In this document: positions 52,642 through 60,447 of the stretch, in pieces
Numbering within the stretch: position 1 is the stretch's first letter
Layout of the letters: every line of letters starts with the position of its first letter
Origin: Streptomyces sp. Q6
Lineage (GTDB): Bacteria; Actinomycetota; Actinomycetes; Streptomycetales; Streptomycetaceae
NCBI RefSeq assembly: GCF_036967205.1
Contig: NZ_CP146022.1
Location: 7,998,001-8,062,000, forward strand
Direction: 5' to 3'
DNA length: 64,000 nt
Notes under the pieces: model-generated
What the model saw: only the letters and a program-made list of their open reading frames with translations
Databases searched by the model: none
Told to the model about the DNA's origin: nothing
Translations under genes and position numbers: made by a program

Positions 52642-53247
52642 ATGCCACGCACCCTGCGCTCCGCCACCCTGGCCCTGTGCGCGCTCACCAGCGCCCTGGC
52701 GCTCGCGGCCTGCAGCACCGAATCGGGCAGCGACGCGGACGCGAGCGTCACCCCGCGCGCCACCGCCCCCGACGCGTCGAACTTCACCGGCGAGCCGCCG
52801 TCCGCGCTGGCGTCGAGCGCAGCGTCCAAGAAGGCGGAGGTGAAGAAGTCGGCCTCCGCCGCGGCGGAGTCGGCGTCCCAGCGCGCCCACGACTTCGAGG
52901 CGTCCGTCTCCGCCGACGTGGAGCGCAACCGCCAGGAGTTCACCAAGGCACTCGACGCGGCCGACGGTCAGGGCAACGCCATGAAAGACGTCTCGATGAC
53001 CGGCAAGCCGCTCTCCCAGACCGACGGCGTCCGCGCCCTCGTCGTCACCATCACCAACAGCACCGACGCGACCGCCTCCTACGCGGTCCAGGTCGACTTC
53101 AGCGACTCCGACGGCAAGGTCGTGGAGACCACCGTCGTCGGTGCCAAGGACCTGAAGCCCGGCGAGAAGGCGCAGCCTCTGGCGATCAGCACCCAACCGC
53201 CGGAGCCGCACCTCACCGCGAAGATCGCGAAGGCGCAGCGGTACTGA
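52642..53247 (+). CDS. Lipoprotein of unknown function (FxLYD-like domain)
   Basis: The 201-residue protein has a lipoprotein signal (MPRTLRSATLALCALTSALALAAC, split: lipobox LAAC) with C24 the lipidated residue. A Ser/Ala/Lys-rich coiled region (SSAASKKAEVKKSASAAAES) and a beta-sandwich part with ALVVTITNSTDATASYAVQVDFSDSDG, as in FxLYD domain proteins, follow. The ATG at 52642 gives a normal signal; a GTG 15 codons earlier is possible. AAGG lies 9 bases upstream. Role unknown. Confidence 0.75.
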   Translation: MPRTLRSATLALCALTSALALAACSTESGSDADASVTPRATAPDASNFTGEPPSALASSAASKKAEVKKSASAAAESASQRAHDFEASVSADVERNRQEFTKALDAADGQGNAMKDVSMTGKPLSQTDGVRALVVTITNSTDATASYAVQVDFSDSDGKVVETTVVGAKDLKPGEKAQPLAISTQPPEPHLTAKIAKAQRY

Positions 53248-53311
53248 GGCTCACACCAGTGTGTACGGACGCGCGCACCGACACCTCCGCGCGCGCCGGC
53301 CGAGACCCGGA

Positions 53312-53731
53312 CTACGCCGTCGCGAGCGACACCTCGGTCGACTTCATCAGGGCGACCACACAGGAGCCCGCCGCGAGGCCCAGGTCGGCGACCGCGTCCT
53401 TGGTGACCGCCGCGGTCAGCTCGCCGCCGCCGACCGAGACCTTCACCGAGGCCATCGCGCCCCCGGTGGCCACGTCGGTGACCGTGCCCCGCACCTGATT
53501 GCGGATGGACAGACCCGTCACCGGGCCGGTCGCCAGCGCCACATCGGTGGACTTGACGAGCGCGCGGACCACGGCGCCCTCGGCGAGACCGAGGTCCTTG
53601 ACGGCGTCCAGGGTGATCGCGGCCGTCAGTTCCTGGCCCCCGTCGAGACGGACCCCGACCGTCGCCATCACCTCGCCCGGGGTGACGGCGGTGACGGTTC
53701 CGGGGAGCTGGTTGCGGATGCTCAGACTCAT
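53312..53731 (-). CDS. Molbindin-like double TOBE protein
   Basis: The 139-residue cytosolic protein consists of two similar mop (TOBE) repeats, residues 1-66 and 70-139. Each begins SIRNQ(L/V)xGTVT and contains a DAVxDLGLAxGxxVxAL(V/M)KST segment, so the repeats are near 50 percent identical. Such molbindins store or buffer molybdate (or tungstate) as oligomers. The gene is 88 bp downstream of modC and read in the same direction, so molybdate storage is likely. Confidence 0.87.
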   Translation of the reverse strand: MSLSIRNQLPGTVTAVTPGEVMATVGVRLDGGQELTAAITLDAVKDLGLAEGAVVRALVKSTDVALATGPVTGLSIRNQVRGTVTDVATGGAMASVKVSVGGGELTAAVTKDAVADLGLAAGSCVVALMKSTEVSLATA

Positions 53732-53819
53732 GACGACGCGCCTCACGGAGGAAGGGGGGCGCGCCCGTGCGGGCCCCGACGCGGCCCACCGTAGCCCCGC
53801 GTCCGGCACCGCTGCGGTT

Positions 53820-54910
53820 TCAGGCCGGGTACGCGTGTGTCTGCGTCGCCTTGACCGACGCCCACACGGTCACCCCCGGATGCAGCCCGAGTTCGGCGGC
53901 GGCGACGGTCGTCAGATCCGCCGCGAGCGGCAGCTCACCGGCGAGCGCGGCCCGGATCCGGTCGCCGTGCGTCTCCATGCCACTCACCTCGCACCGCCAC
54001 AGATTGCGGGCGCTCGCACCGGTCGGCCGCTCCCGGTGCAGCGTCACGGCGCCGGGTGGGAACGCGACGAACACCGGTCCGTCCAACTCCTCGGTCGTGG
54101 TGATCGCGGGACCGCCGTCGTCGACCCGCACGGTGTGGCCCTCGGCACGGCCCCGGTACAGATTGAGGCCGACGAGCTGGGCGATGTAGTCGGTCCGCGG
54201 CCGCCGCGCGATGTCGGACGGCGCGCCCTCCTGGACCACGCGACCGTGCTCGATGACGACGAGCCGGTCGGCGAGCACCATGGCGTCCAGCGGATCGTGC
54301 GTCACCAGCACCGCGACGGCCTCGAACTCGGCCAGATGCCGCCGGAGCTGGGCGCGCACCTCCAGACGCGTACGGGCGTCGAGGGCGGCCAGCGGCTCGT
54401 CGAGCAGCAGCAGCCGGGGCCGGGTGGCGAGCGCGCGGGCGAGAGCGACGCGCTGCGCCTGACCGCCGGAGAGCCGGCCCGGCTTGGCCCCGCGTGCGCG
54501 GCGAGACCCATCCGGTCGAGCCAGTCCGCCGCCTCGGCACGGGCCTGCGCCTTGGTCCTGCCCTGGCAGCGCGGCCCGAAGGCGACGTTGTCGAGGGCGG
54601 TCAGGTGCGGGAAGAGGAGGTAGTCCTGGAAGACCACGCCGACGGGCCGTGACTCGGGTGGTGTGCCGTCGAGTTCGGTGCCGTCCAGGCGCAGTCTGCC
54701 CCCGTCGAGCGGGGTGAGGCCCGCCAGGGCGCGCAGGGCGGTGGTCTTGCCGGCGCCGTTCGGGCCGAGCAGGGCGACCACCTCGCCGGGCGCCGCGGTC
54801 AGCGCGATGTCGAGGCGGAAGGCACCCCGGTCGACGACGAGCCGCGCGTCGAGCCCCTCGGCCGGGTCCTTGCGCACCGGTTCCGTCGGTACGGGCTCGG
54901 TGGAGGTCAT
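53820..54910 (-). pseudogene. modC: Molybdate ABC transporter ATPase ModC, frameshifted
   Basis: The first frame from ATG 54910 has Walker [10 protein letters not shown] (about 48-56), Q-loop [15 protein letters not shown] and [11 protein letters not shown]. The following [15 protein letters not shown] (split: LSGGQAQR), Walker [12 protein letters not shown]-like sequence, [11 protein letters not shown] and the C-terminal TOBE domain ([20 protein letters not shown], in part) are in another frame. Adding one G opposite the run at 54488-54491 joins them into a normal ModC of about 363 residues. The ATG overlaps the modB stop as ATGA. I regard the break as a probable sequence error. Confidence 0.88.
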
Positions 54911-55752
54911 GAGGCGGTCATCCAGCGGTCGCGCAGGCCCGCGAGCACCGTGACGGACACGGCGAGCAGGACCAGACTGAGGGCGATCGCCGCGGCCGGG
55001 TCGCTCTGCATGGCGAGGTAGACGGCGAGCGGCATGGTCTGGGTACGGCCGGGGAAGTTGCCGGCGAAGGTGATCGTGGCGCCGAACTCACCGAGCGCGC
55101 GGGCCCACGCGAGCACCGAGCCCGCCGCGATCCCGGGCGCGATGAGCGGCAGCGTCACCCGGCGGAACGCGGTGAACCGCGACGCCCCGAGTGTCGTGGC
55201 GGCCTCCTCGTACCGCGGATCGGCGGCCCGGAGCGTCCCTTCGACGCTGATGACGAGGAACGGCATCGCGACGAACGCCTCGGCGATCACCACACCCGTC
55301 GTCGTGAACGGCAGCGTCACACCGAACCACTGGTCCAGGTACTGCCCGACCACGCCGTTGCGCCCGAGCGCCGTCAGGAGCGCCACGCCCCCGACCACCG
55401 GCGGCAGCACCAGCGGCAGCGTCACCAGCGCCCGTACGAGACCGCGCCCCGGAAACCGCGTCCGCGCGAGCACCCAGGCCAGTGGCACCCCGAGCACCAG
55501 ACTCACCGCGGTCGCCGACGTGGCGCACAGCAGGGACAGCTGGAGCGCCTGCCACACCTCGGGGCTGGCCAGTTGCTCCGGCAGGTCCCGCCACGGCGCG
55601 CGGACGAGCAGCGCGACCAGCGGCACGACGAGGAACGCGAGACCGACCAGCGCGGGCAGCAGCAGCGGCAGCGGCGCCCAGCGGGTACGGCGGCGCCGCG
55701 ATGCGCCCTGGAGGGTGTCGGCCGCGGCGCCGGGCTTGTGGAGCGAGGTCAC
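54907..55752 (-). CDS. modB: Molybdate ABC transporter permease
   Basis: The 281-residue inner-membrane permease has about six membrane segments after a basic N-terminus. [16 protein letters not shown] and [30 protein letters not shown] with the EAA loop (contact to ModC) are the binding-protein-dependent permease signature. [25 protein letters not shown] is diagnostic of molybdate/tungstate permeases. GTG 55752 overlaps the modA stop as GTGA and it overlaps modC by 4 bp. Confidence 0.92.
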   Translation of the reverse strand: MTSLHKPGAAADTLQGASRRRRTRWAPLPLLLPALVGLAFLVVPLVALLVRAPWRDLPEQLASPEVWQALQLSLLCATSATAVSLVLGVPLAWVLARTRFPGRGLVRALVTLPLVLPPVVGGVALLTALGRNGVVGQYLDQWFGVTLPFTTTGVVIAEAFVAMPFLVISVEGTLRAADPRYEEAATTLGASRFTAFRRVTLPLIAPGIAAGSVLAWARALGEFGATITFAGNFPGRTQTMPLAVYLAMQSDPAAAIALSLVLLAVSVTVLAGLRDRWMTAS

Positions 55753-56564
55753 GGCTTGAGGAACCCGGCCGCCGTCAGGACCTTCTGCCCCTCGGCCGAC
55801 CTGACCAGCGCGATGAAGGCCTTCGCGGCCTCGGTGTGGGGCGCGTCCTTCAGCAGGGCGATCGGGTAGTCGTTGATGGCGTCGGCCGCCTCGGGGAAGT
55901 CCACGCCCTCCACCTTGTCACCCGCCGCCCGCACGTCGGTCCTGTAGACGACGGCGGCGTCGGCCTCCTTCAGCTCCACCTTCGTCAGCGCGCTCTTGAC
56001 GTCCTGCTCGTACGAGACCGGGGTGAGCTTCAACCCGGCGGCGTCCAGGGCCGTCCGGACGGCGGCACCGCACGGCACCGTCTTGTCGCACAGCACGACC
56101 TTGAGGCCCGCACCGGTGAGGTCCTTGAGCGAGGCCACCTTGTCCGGGTTGCCCGGCACGGTCGCGATCTCCAGCCGGTTGCGCACGAACGTCGTCGGCT
56201 CCCCGGACGCGTCGCCCTGGTCCGTCACGATCTTCATCGTCTTGGGGCTGGCCGCGGCGAACACGTCGGCCGGGGCGCCCCCGGTGATCCCGGCGGCGAG
56301 GGTGTCGCTGCCGCCGAAGTTGAAGGTGACCTTGGTGCCGGGGTGCTCCTTCTCGAACCGCTTGCCCAGCGTCGTGAAGCTCTCCGTGAGGGAGGCGGCG
56401 GCGAACACGTTCACCGTGCCGGAGAGCTTCTTCGCCGAGGAGTCCGACGTGTCGGAGGAGGAGCCGGAGTCGGACGACCCGCACGCGCTCAGGGTGAGCA
56501 GCGCGGCGGTGCCGAGGCCGCTCACCTGAAGCATGCGACGGGTGCGGCGCGCGGAACGGGTCAT
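55749..56564 (-). CDS. modA: Molybdate-binding lipoprotein
   Basis: The 271-residue lipoprotein has a signal ending LLTLSAC (lipidated Cys) followed by a Ser/Asp linker, and then the molybdate-binding fold: VNVFAAASLTESFTTLGKRFE, FNFGGSDTLAAGITGGAPADVFAAA and YPIALLKDAPHTEAAKAFIALV. The oxyanion ligands are the serines in AAASLT and GGSDTL. The ATG at 56564 follows GGGAG; a GTG six codons earlier is also open. It is the first gene of the modABC operon. Confidence 0.93.
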   Translation of the reverse strand: MTRSARRTRRMLQVSGLGTAALLTLSACGSSDSGSSSDTSDSSAKKLSGTVNVFAAASLTESFTTLGKRFEKEHPGTKVTFNFGGSDTLAAGITGGAPADVFAAASPKTMKIVTDQGDASGEPTTFVRNRLEIATVPGNPDKVASLKDLTGAGLKVVLCDKTVPCGAAVRTALDAAGLKLTPVSYEQDVKSALTKVELKEADAAVVYRTDVRAAGDKVEGVDFPEAADAINDYPIALLKDAPHTEAAKAFIALVRSAEGQKVLTAAGFLKP

Positions 56565-56587
56565 CACGGAGTACTCCCTCACCTTCT

Positions 56588-56648
56588 CGCGCAGGACGCG
56601 AGAACTTCTCTACGAGCCGGGACAGGGCCGATGTCCTGCGCGGATCAT
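56588..56648 (-). promoter_or_regulatory. modA promoter with 10-bp inverted repeat
   Basis: On the minus strand a -10 box TATGAT (56643-56648) is followed directly by CGCGCAGGAC (56633-56642). Its inverted copy GTCCTGCGCG lies at 56588-56597 after a 35-nt loop. The repeat lies in the start region of the mRNA, 24 bp upstream of the modA start codon. It could be an operator for the nearby MerR-TOBE regulator or a leader hairpin. Confidence 0.5.
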
Positions 56649-56795
56649 ACTGCCGCAGATGCGAGGGGGAAGTCTCCTGTCTCATCGCATGAGCGTCCCT
56701 GGAGATCCAAAGGCTTGGTATGTGCGTTAGTACGGGATCCAGTGGGGCTCGGTGGTGCGGGGCTGGAGGGGCCGGCCGTGGGCCGGTGTCCCCGC

Positions 56796-57191
56796 TCAGG
56801 TGCGGTCGATGTGCACGTTCGTCGACTTCACGCGGGCGGTGGCCTCCATACCGACCTCCAGGCCCAGTTCCTCCACCGCCTCCCGCGTCAGCAGCGACAC
56901 CAGACGGTGCGGCCCCGCCTGGATCTCCACCTGGGCGGCGACATCGCCGAGCTTGATGGCGGTGACGATGCCCGGGAACGCGTTGCGCACCGACGTGTAG
57001 GAGGCGTCCTCCTCGCTGTGCACGCTCTTGGCGAGCTCCACGGAGAAGGCGGCGAGATCCTTCCCGTCGACGAGGCGCCGCCCGCTCTCGTCGCGATGGG
57101 TCGCCACCCGGCCCGCGTCCGCCCACCGTCGCGCGGTGTCGGGGCTCACGCCGAGCAACCTGGCCGTCTGGCCGATCGTGTATGACTGCAT
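56796..57191 (-). CDS. MerR-type HTH / TOBE molybdate-responsive regulator
   Basis: The 131-residue protein joins an N-terminal excisionase/MerR-like helix-turn-helix (MQSYTIGQTARLLGVSPDTARRWADAGRV, split: LLGVSPDTARRW) with a C-terminal TOBE/mop domain (SYTSVRNAFPGIVTAIKLG ... EVGMEATARVKSTNVHID). This layout replaces ModE in many actinobacteria: molybdate bound at TOBE changes DNA binding. The gene is next to modABC. The ATG at 57191 is chosen over a TTG three codons upstream, since TATCTT lies 7 bases before it and no ribosome site is visible, fitting a leaderless mRNA. Confidence 0.87.
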   Translation of the reverse strand: MQSYTIGQTARLLGVSPDTARRWADAGRVATHRDESGRRLVDGKDLAAFSVELAKSVHSEEDASYTSVRNAFPGIVTAIKLGDVAAQVEIQAGPHRLVSLLTREAVEELGLEVGMEATARVKSTNVHIDRT

Positions 57192-57316
57192 GGTCGCCAA
57201 GATAGGCCAGGTGAAAAAGGGGACTGACAGATCAACTTCGGCGTGGTTACGATGCCGGGGATGACGAACTTCTCCTCGTACCGATTGGGGGATTCATTCG
57301 CGAACGGTGAGTGCTG

Positions 57317-58732
57317 ATGGCACCTCACACCGCGAATGAGATTCCGCCCCGCCTTCTGATGTGGCAGCGCGTACGTGAGTACGCCGTGCCACCGTCCATG
57401 ATCGAGACCGCGACCGCACGCCGTGCGGTCGGCGACTGGGCCGGCGCCTGCGCCGCCGCCCGTATCGATGTCGACCTCGATCTGCGCGCCGTGCGCCACC
57501 GCCACGGCACCGAGACAGCCACCCGCCTCCGCGCGGAGCTGCGCAGTCTGGCACCGGATCTGCTGCGCTGGCACATGCCGAGAACCGCCCCCGACGGGCG
57601 ACTGCGGCCCGGCCTCACCCTCGCGCTCGCCCGCTGTCGCGGCTCCGGGCCGACACCGCCGTGGTTGGTGGTGCGGACACCACCCGCTCGGGCGGACGCC
57701 GGTCAGCGGATGTCCCTCGCCCTGTGGGACGGGGCCGACGACCACGCCCCCTGGCACCCGCATCCGCATCCCGACCGGCGGTTCCGGCTCGATCTGCACC
57801 GGCACCTCTGGGACGCGGGCCACGCCGGCGACCTGGCTCGGCGGTGCGGAGCGGGCCCGGCACCGCGCGAACCGGCGGTGCCCGGCGTCGACGTGGATCC
57901 GAACGCGGGCTGGGCCGTGGGCAGTTGGGCCCGCGAGGCCGAGCTGCTGCTGCGCGCCGCGGGTCGGCCGCGCGGCGCGTTCACCGTACGGCTCGGGGCC
58001 CGCGACCGCGCCGTGCTCGAACTCGTCGCTCCCGACGACAGCCACGCCCCGACGCTCCGGCCGCCGCGCCGGACCCCGCCGCCGCAGGACGTCGCCGGGC
58101 TCGCGGTCCTGCCGGAGGCGGCGGCCCGGGTCCTGCCGGACCTGGAACTGCTGCGGGCCGGTCTGATCGCGCCCGGACGGTTGCATCCGCTGGTGGCGCG
58201 GGCCTTGACCGGCGCGGGTGCGGCCCAGGGGCCGCGCCCCGACGCCGGTCCCGAGCCGCCCGGCGATCCGCACCGGGTCGACTGCCGCGGCGAGATCCAC
58301 CGGATCGCGCTGCGGGACGGAGTCCTGACCGCGGTCGACCACGACGCGGACCAACTGCGCCGCGAGGAAATCCTGGTGGCGCTCGGCGGCCCCGGGCTGC
58401 CCTGCCTCCGGGCGATCGACGCGGTGCACCGCGATCCGCAGGCGCTGCCCGCGGTCCGTGAACGCCTCGGCCACGGCGACATGGAGGGAGCCCTGGCTGT
58501 CGTCGAGGGGCTCCTCGGATCCGGCGCGGTCCTGCGCGACGGGCCGCTGCGCGACGAACTCGCCTCGGCCGCGGCCCGCCGCGTCGACCACGGGCTCTTC
58601 CGCGCGGGGCTCACCGACGGGGGCCCGGCCGCACGGCAGGGGACCGGACGCCCGCGGATCGAGCGCCGGACACCACTTGCGGTGCGCCGTAAACGGGGGA
58701 GCCGGGCGCGTCCTCGTACCGGTCAGGTGTAG
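57317..58732 (+). CDS. Unknown protein of the MoxR/VWA gene set
   Basis: This is a 471-residue protein with no motif I can name. Residues 1-110 are Arg-rich helices (RLLMWQRVREYAVPPSMIE). A His-Pro cluster HPHPHPDRR lies near 146-156, followed by a globular middle, a Pro-rich linker (about 290-310) and a helical C-terminus. It has no membrane segment. It sits directly before a MoxR ATPase and an HExxH/VWA gene, an arrangement that recurs in actinomycetes, so it may be their partner or substrate. The last 6-7 residues are encoded by the first copy of the 86-bp tandem repeat, so the original end of the gene may have been replaced. Confidence 0.7.
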   Translation: MAPHTANEIPPRLLMWQRVREYAVPPSMIETATARRAVGDWAGACAAARIDVDLDLRAVRHRHGTETATRLRAELRSLAPDLLRWHMPRTAPDGRLRPGLTLALARCRGSGPTPPWLVVRTPPARADAGQRMSLALWDGADDHAPWHPHPHPDRRFRLDLHRHLWDAGHAGDLARRCGAGPAPREPAVPGVDVDPNAGWAVGSWAREAELLLRAAGRPRGAFTVRLGARDRAVLELVAPDDSHAPTLRPPRRTPPPQDVAGLAVLPEAAARVLPDLELLRAGLIAPGRLHPLVARALTGAGAAQGPRPDAGPEPPGDPHRVDCRGEIHRIALRDGVLTAVDHDADQLRREEILVALGGPGLPCLRAIDAVHRDPQALPAVRERLGHGDMEGALAVVEGLLGSGAVLRDGPLRDELASAAARRVDHGLFRAGLTDGGPAARQGTGRPRIERRTPLAVRRKRGSRARPRTGQV

Positions 58733-58925
58733 CTGGTCGCGGTCGGTCGGGGCTCGCCTGCCCGACTGGCTCGACCAGTTCGCCTGGCTGGGTTCGTTCT
58801 CGTACCGGTCGGTGGGAGCTGGTCGCGGTCGGTCGGGGCTCGCCTGCCCGACTGGCTCGACCAGTTCGCGTGGCCGGCTTCGTTCTCGTACCGGTCAGGT
58901 GTAGCTGGTCGCGGTCGGTCGGGGC
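58713..58925. repeat. 86-bp tandem repeat, about 2.5 copies, each with an inverted repeat
   Basis: Copies begin at 58713, 58799 and 58885 (at ctcgtaccggtc). The first two are complete and differ at a few bases, and the third breaks off near 58925. Another 21-bp piece of the unit end recurs at 58997-59017. Every unit has CTGGTCG and its inverted copy CGACCAG about 33 bases apart with an inner GTCGGGGC/GCCCGAC pair, so each could form a long GC-rich hairpin in RNA. The array lies at the 3' end of the unknown gene and before the moxR gene. Confidence 0.85.
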
Positions 58926-59178
58926 CAACTGGCCGACCGGCGGTAGCGGTTCTCCTGACCCGCCTGGTCGGGCCGGCACAACTGGACGTTCCACAGGACC
59001 AGTTCGCCTGGCTCGGCCCATCCACGTACTGATCAGACCCGGCGAGGTGCAGGCCGCCCCGCCCTCCGTCCCGCCACCGTGTCCCGCACATCCAGACATG
59101 CACACCTCCGCATTCCCACACGCCTTCCTCCCCGGAACGCCGACACGGCGTTCCCTCGACTCTCCCCAGGTGATGCCC
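58733..59178. other. Non-coding gap before the MoxR gene
   Basis: This 446-bp gap holds most of the 86-bp repeat array and then about 160 bp of sequence with no further repeat except a partial unit end at 58997. Frames in it continue the moxR frame upstream but translate the repeat and lack a ribosome site, so I regard it as leader sequence. A promoter was not clear. Confidence 0.55.
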
Positions 59179-60447
59179 ATGACGCCCAGCACCCTCCTGA
59201 CCGCTCCCGCCTCCGCTCCGTCCCTTGCCCCCGGCTCGGACCTCTCCGTGGCCGAGGATCTGCTCCGGCTGCTCCGTACGACGAGCACCGAACCCCGGCC
59301 CGACGAGCAGCTCGAAGCGCTGACTCTGGCCGTCGCCGCCGACCTGCCCGTCCTGCTGTGGGGCGAGCCCGGCATCGGGAAGACCGCCGCTCTGACCCAG
59401 CTCGCGGACTCGCTCGACCTGCCGCTGACGACGGTGATCGCCAGCGTGCACGAGCCGTCCGACTTCTCGGGACTGCCCATCGTCGGCGACGACCCGGCGG
59501 TGCGGGGCGTGCCGATGGCACCGCCGCAGTGGGCCGTGGAACTCGTACGGGCCGGGCGCGGACTGCTCTTCCTCGACGAACTGTCCACCGCCACCCCCGC
59601 CGTGCAGGCCGCGTTGCTGCGGGTCGTCCTGGAGCGGCGCGTCGGCGCGCTCCAACTCCCGCCCGGCGTCCGGATCGTGGCCGCCGCCAACCCGCGCGCG
59701 TCGGCTGCGGACGGCTGGGAGCTGAGCCCGCCGCTGGCCAACCGTTTCGTGCACCTGTACTGGGTGCACGACCGCGACGTGGTGGTGCGCGGCCTCGGCG
59801 GCGTCTGGCCCCGGGCCGAACTGCCCCGCCTCGAACCGGAGCGGCTGCCCGAGGCCGTGGCGCTCGCCCGGCGCGCGGTCTGCGGTTTCCTCGCGGCGCG
59901 GCCGACGCTCATCCACCGGCTGCCGAACACCGAGACCCGGCGCGGCGGCGCCTGGCCCTCGCCGCGCAGTTGGGAGGCCGCGCTGACCCTGCTGGCGTTC
60001 GGCACGGCGGCCTCGGTGTCCCGGGACGTCATCGCGCTGCTCGTGCGCGGCGCGGTCGGCGACGGCCCCGGCCTCGAACTCCTCGCCCACATCGACCGGA
60101 TGGACCTGCCGGACCCCGAGACCTTCCTCGCCGACCCGGCAACCGCCGACCTTCCGGAACGCGGCGACCTGCGCCAGGCCGCTCTGGAGGCGGTCGTCGC
60201 CGCCGTTGGGGGACGGCCCGAGCGGGCGCGCTGGGAAGCGGGCTGGGCCGTCCTCGTCCGGGCCCTGGAGACCGGCGCCCCCGATCTGCTGGTCGCCCCG
60301 GCGACCGCGCTGGCCGGGCTGCGGCGCGACGACTGGGAGGTACCGGAGACGGTGCAGCGCCTGGCCGGTGTCATCGGTCTCGCGCAACGGGCGCAGCGCT
60401 CGGTCGGCCGCGTCGAGGCGGGCCGCGCGAACGGGGTGCGCCGATGA
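59179..60447 (+). CDS. MoxR-family AAA+ ATPase
   Basis: The 422-residue protein of the MoxR/RavA branch of AAA+ ATPases has Walker A GEPGIGKTA at 62-70, Walker B LLFLDE at 128-133, sensor-1 Asn170 (AAANPR) and the arginine finger in NRF (R188). Such ATPases act as chaperones that remodel or activate VWA-domain partners, often for metal insertion. The ATG at 59179 is picked because AGGTG lies 6 bases before it, with ATG 59173 as an alternative. The gene overlaps the HExxH/VWA gene as ATGA, so the two are made together. Confidence 0.88.
   Translation: MTPSTLLTAPASAPSLAPGSDLSVAEDLLRLLRTTSTEPRPDEQLEALTLAVAADLPVLLWGEPGIGKTAALTQLADSLDLPLTTVIASVHEPSDFSGLPIVGDDPAVRGVPMAPPQWAVELVRAGRGLLFLDELSTATPAVQAALLRVVLERRVGALQLPPGVRIVAAANPRASAADGWELSPPLANRFVHLYWVHDRDVVVRGLGGVWPRAELPRLEPERLPEAVALARRAVCGFLAARPTLIHRLPNTETRRGGAWPSPRSWEAALTLLAFGTAASVSRDVIALLVRGAVGDGPGLELLAHIDRMDLPDPETFLADPATADLPERGDLRQAALEAVVAAVGGRPERARWEAGWAVLVRALETGAPDLLVAPATALAGLRRDDWEVPETVQRLAGVIGLAQRAQRSVGRVEAGRANGVRR

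Noticed and set aside
58713-58925. CRISPR array at the 86-bp repeats
   Set aside because: Repeats are directly adjacent without unique spacers, the unit is too long and no cas genes are present.
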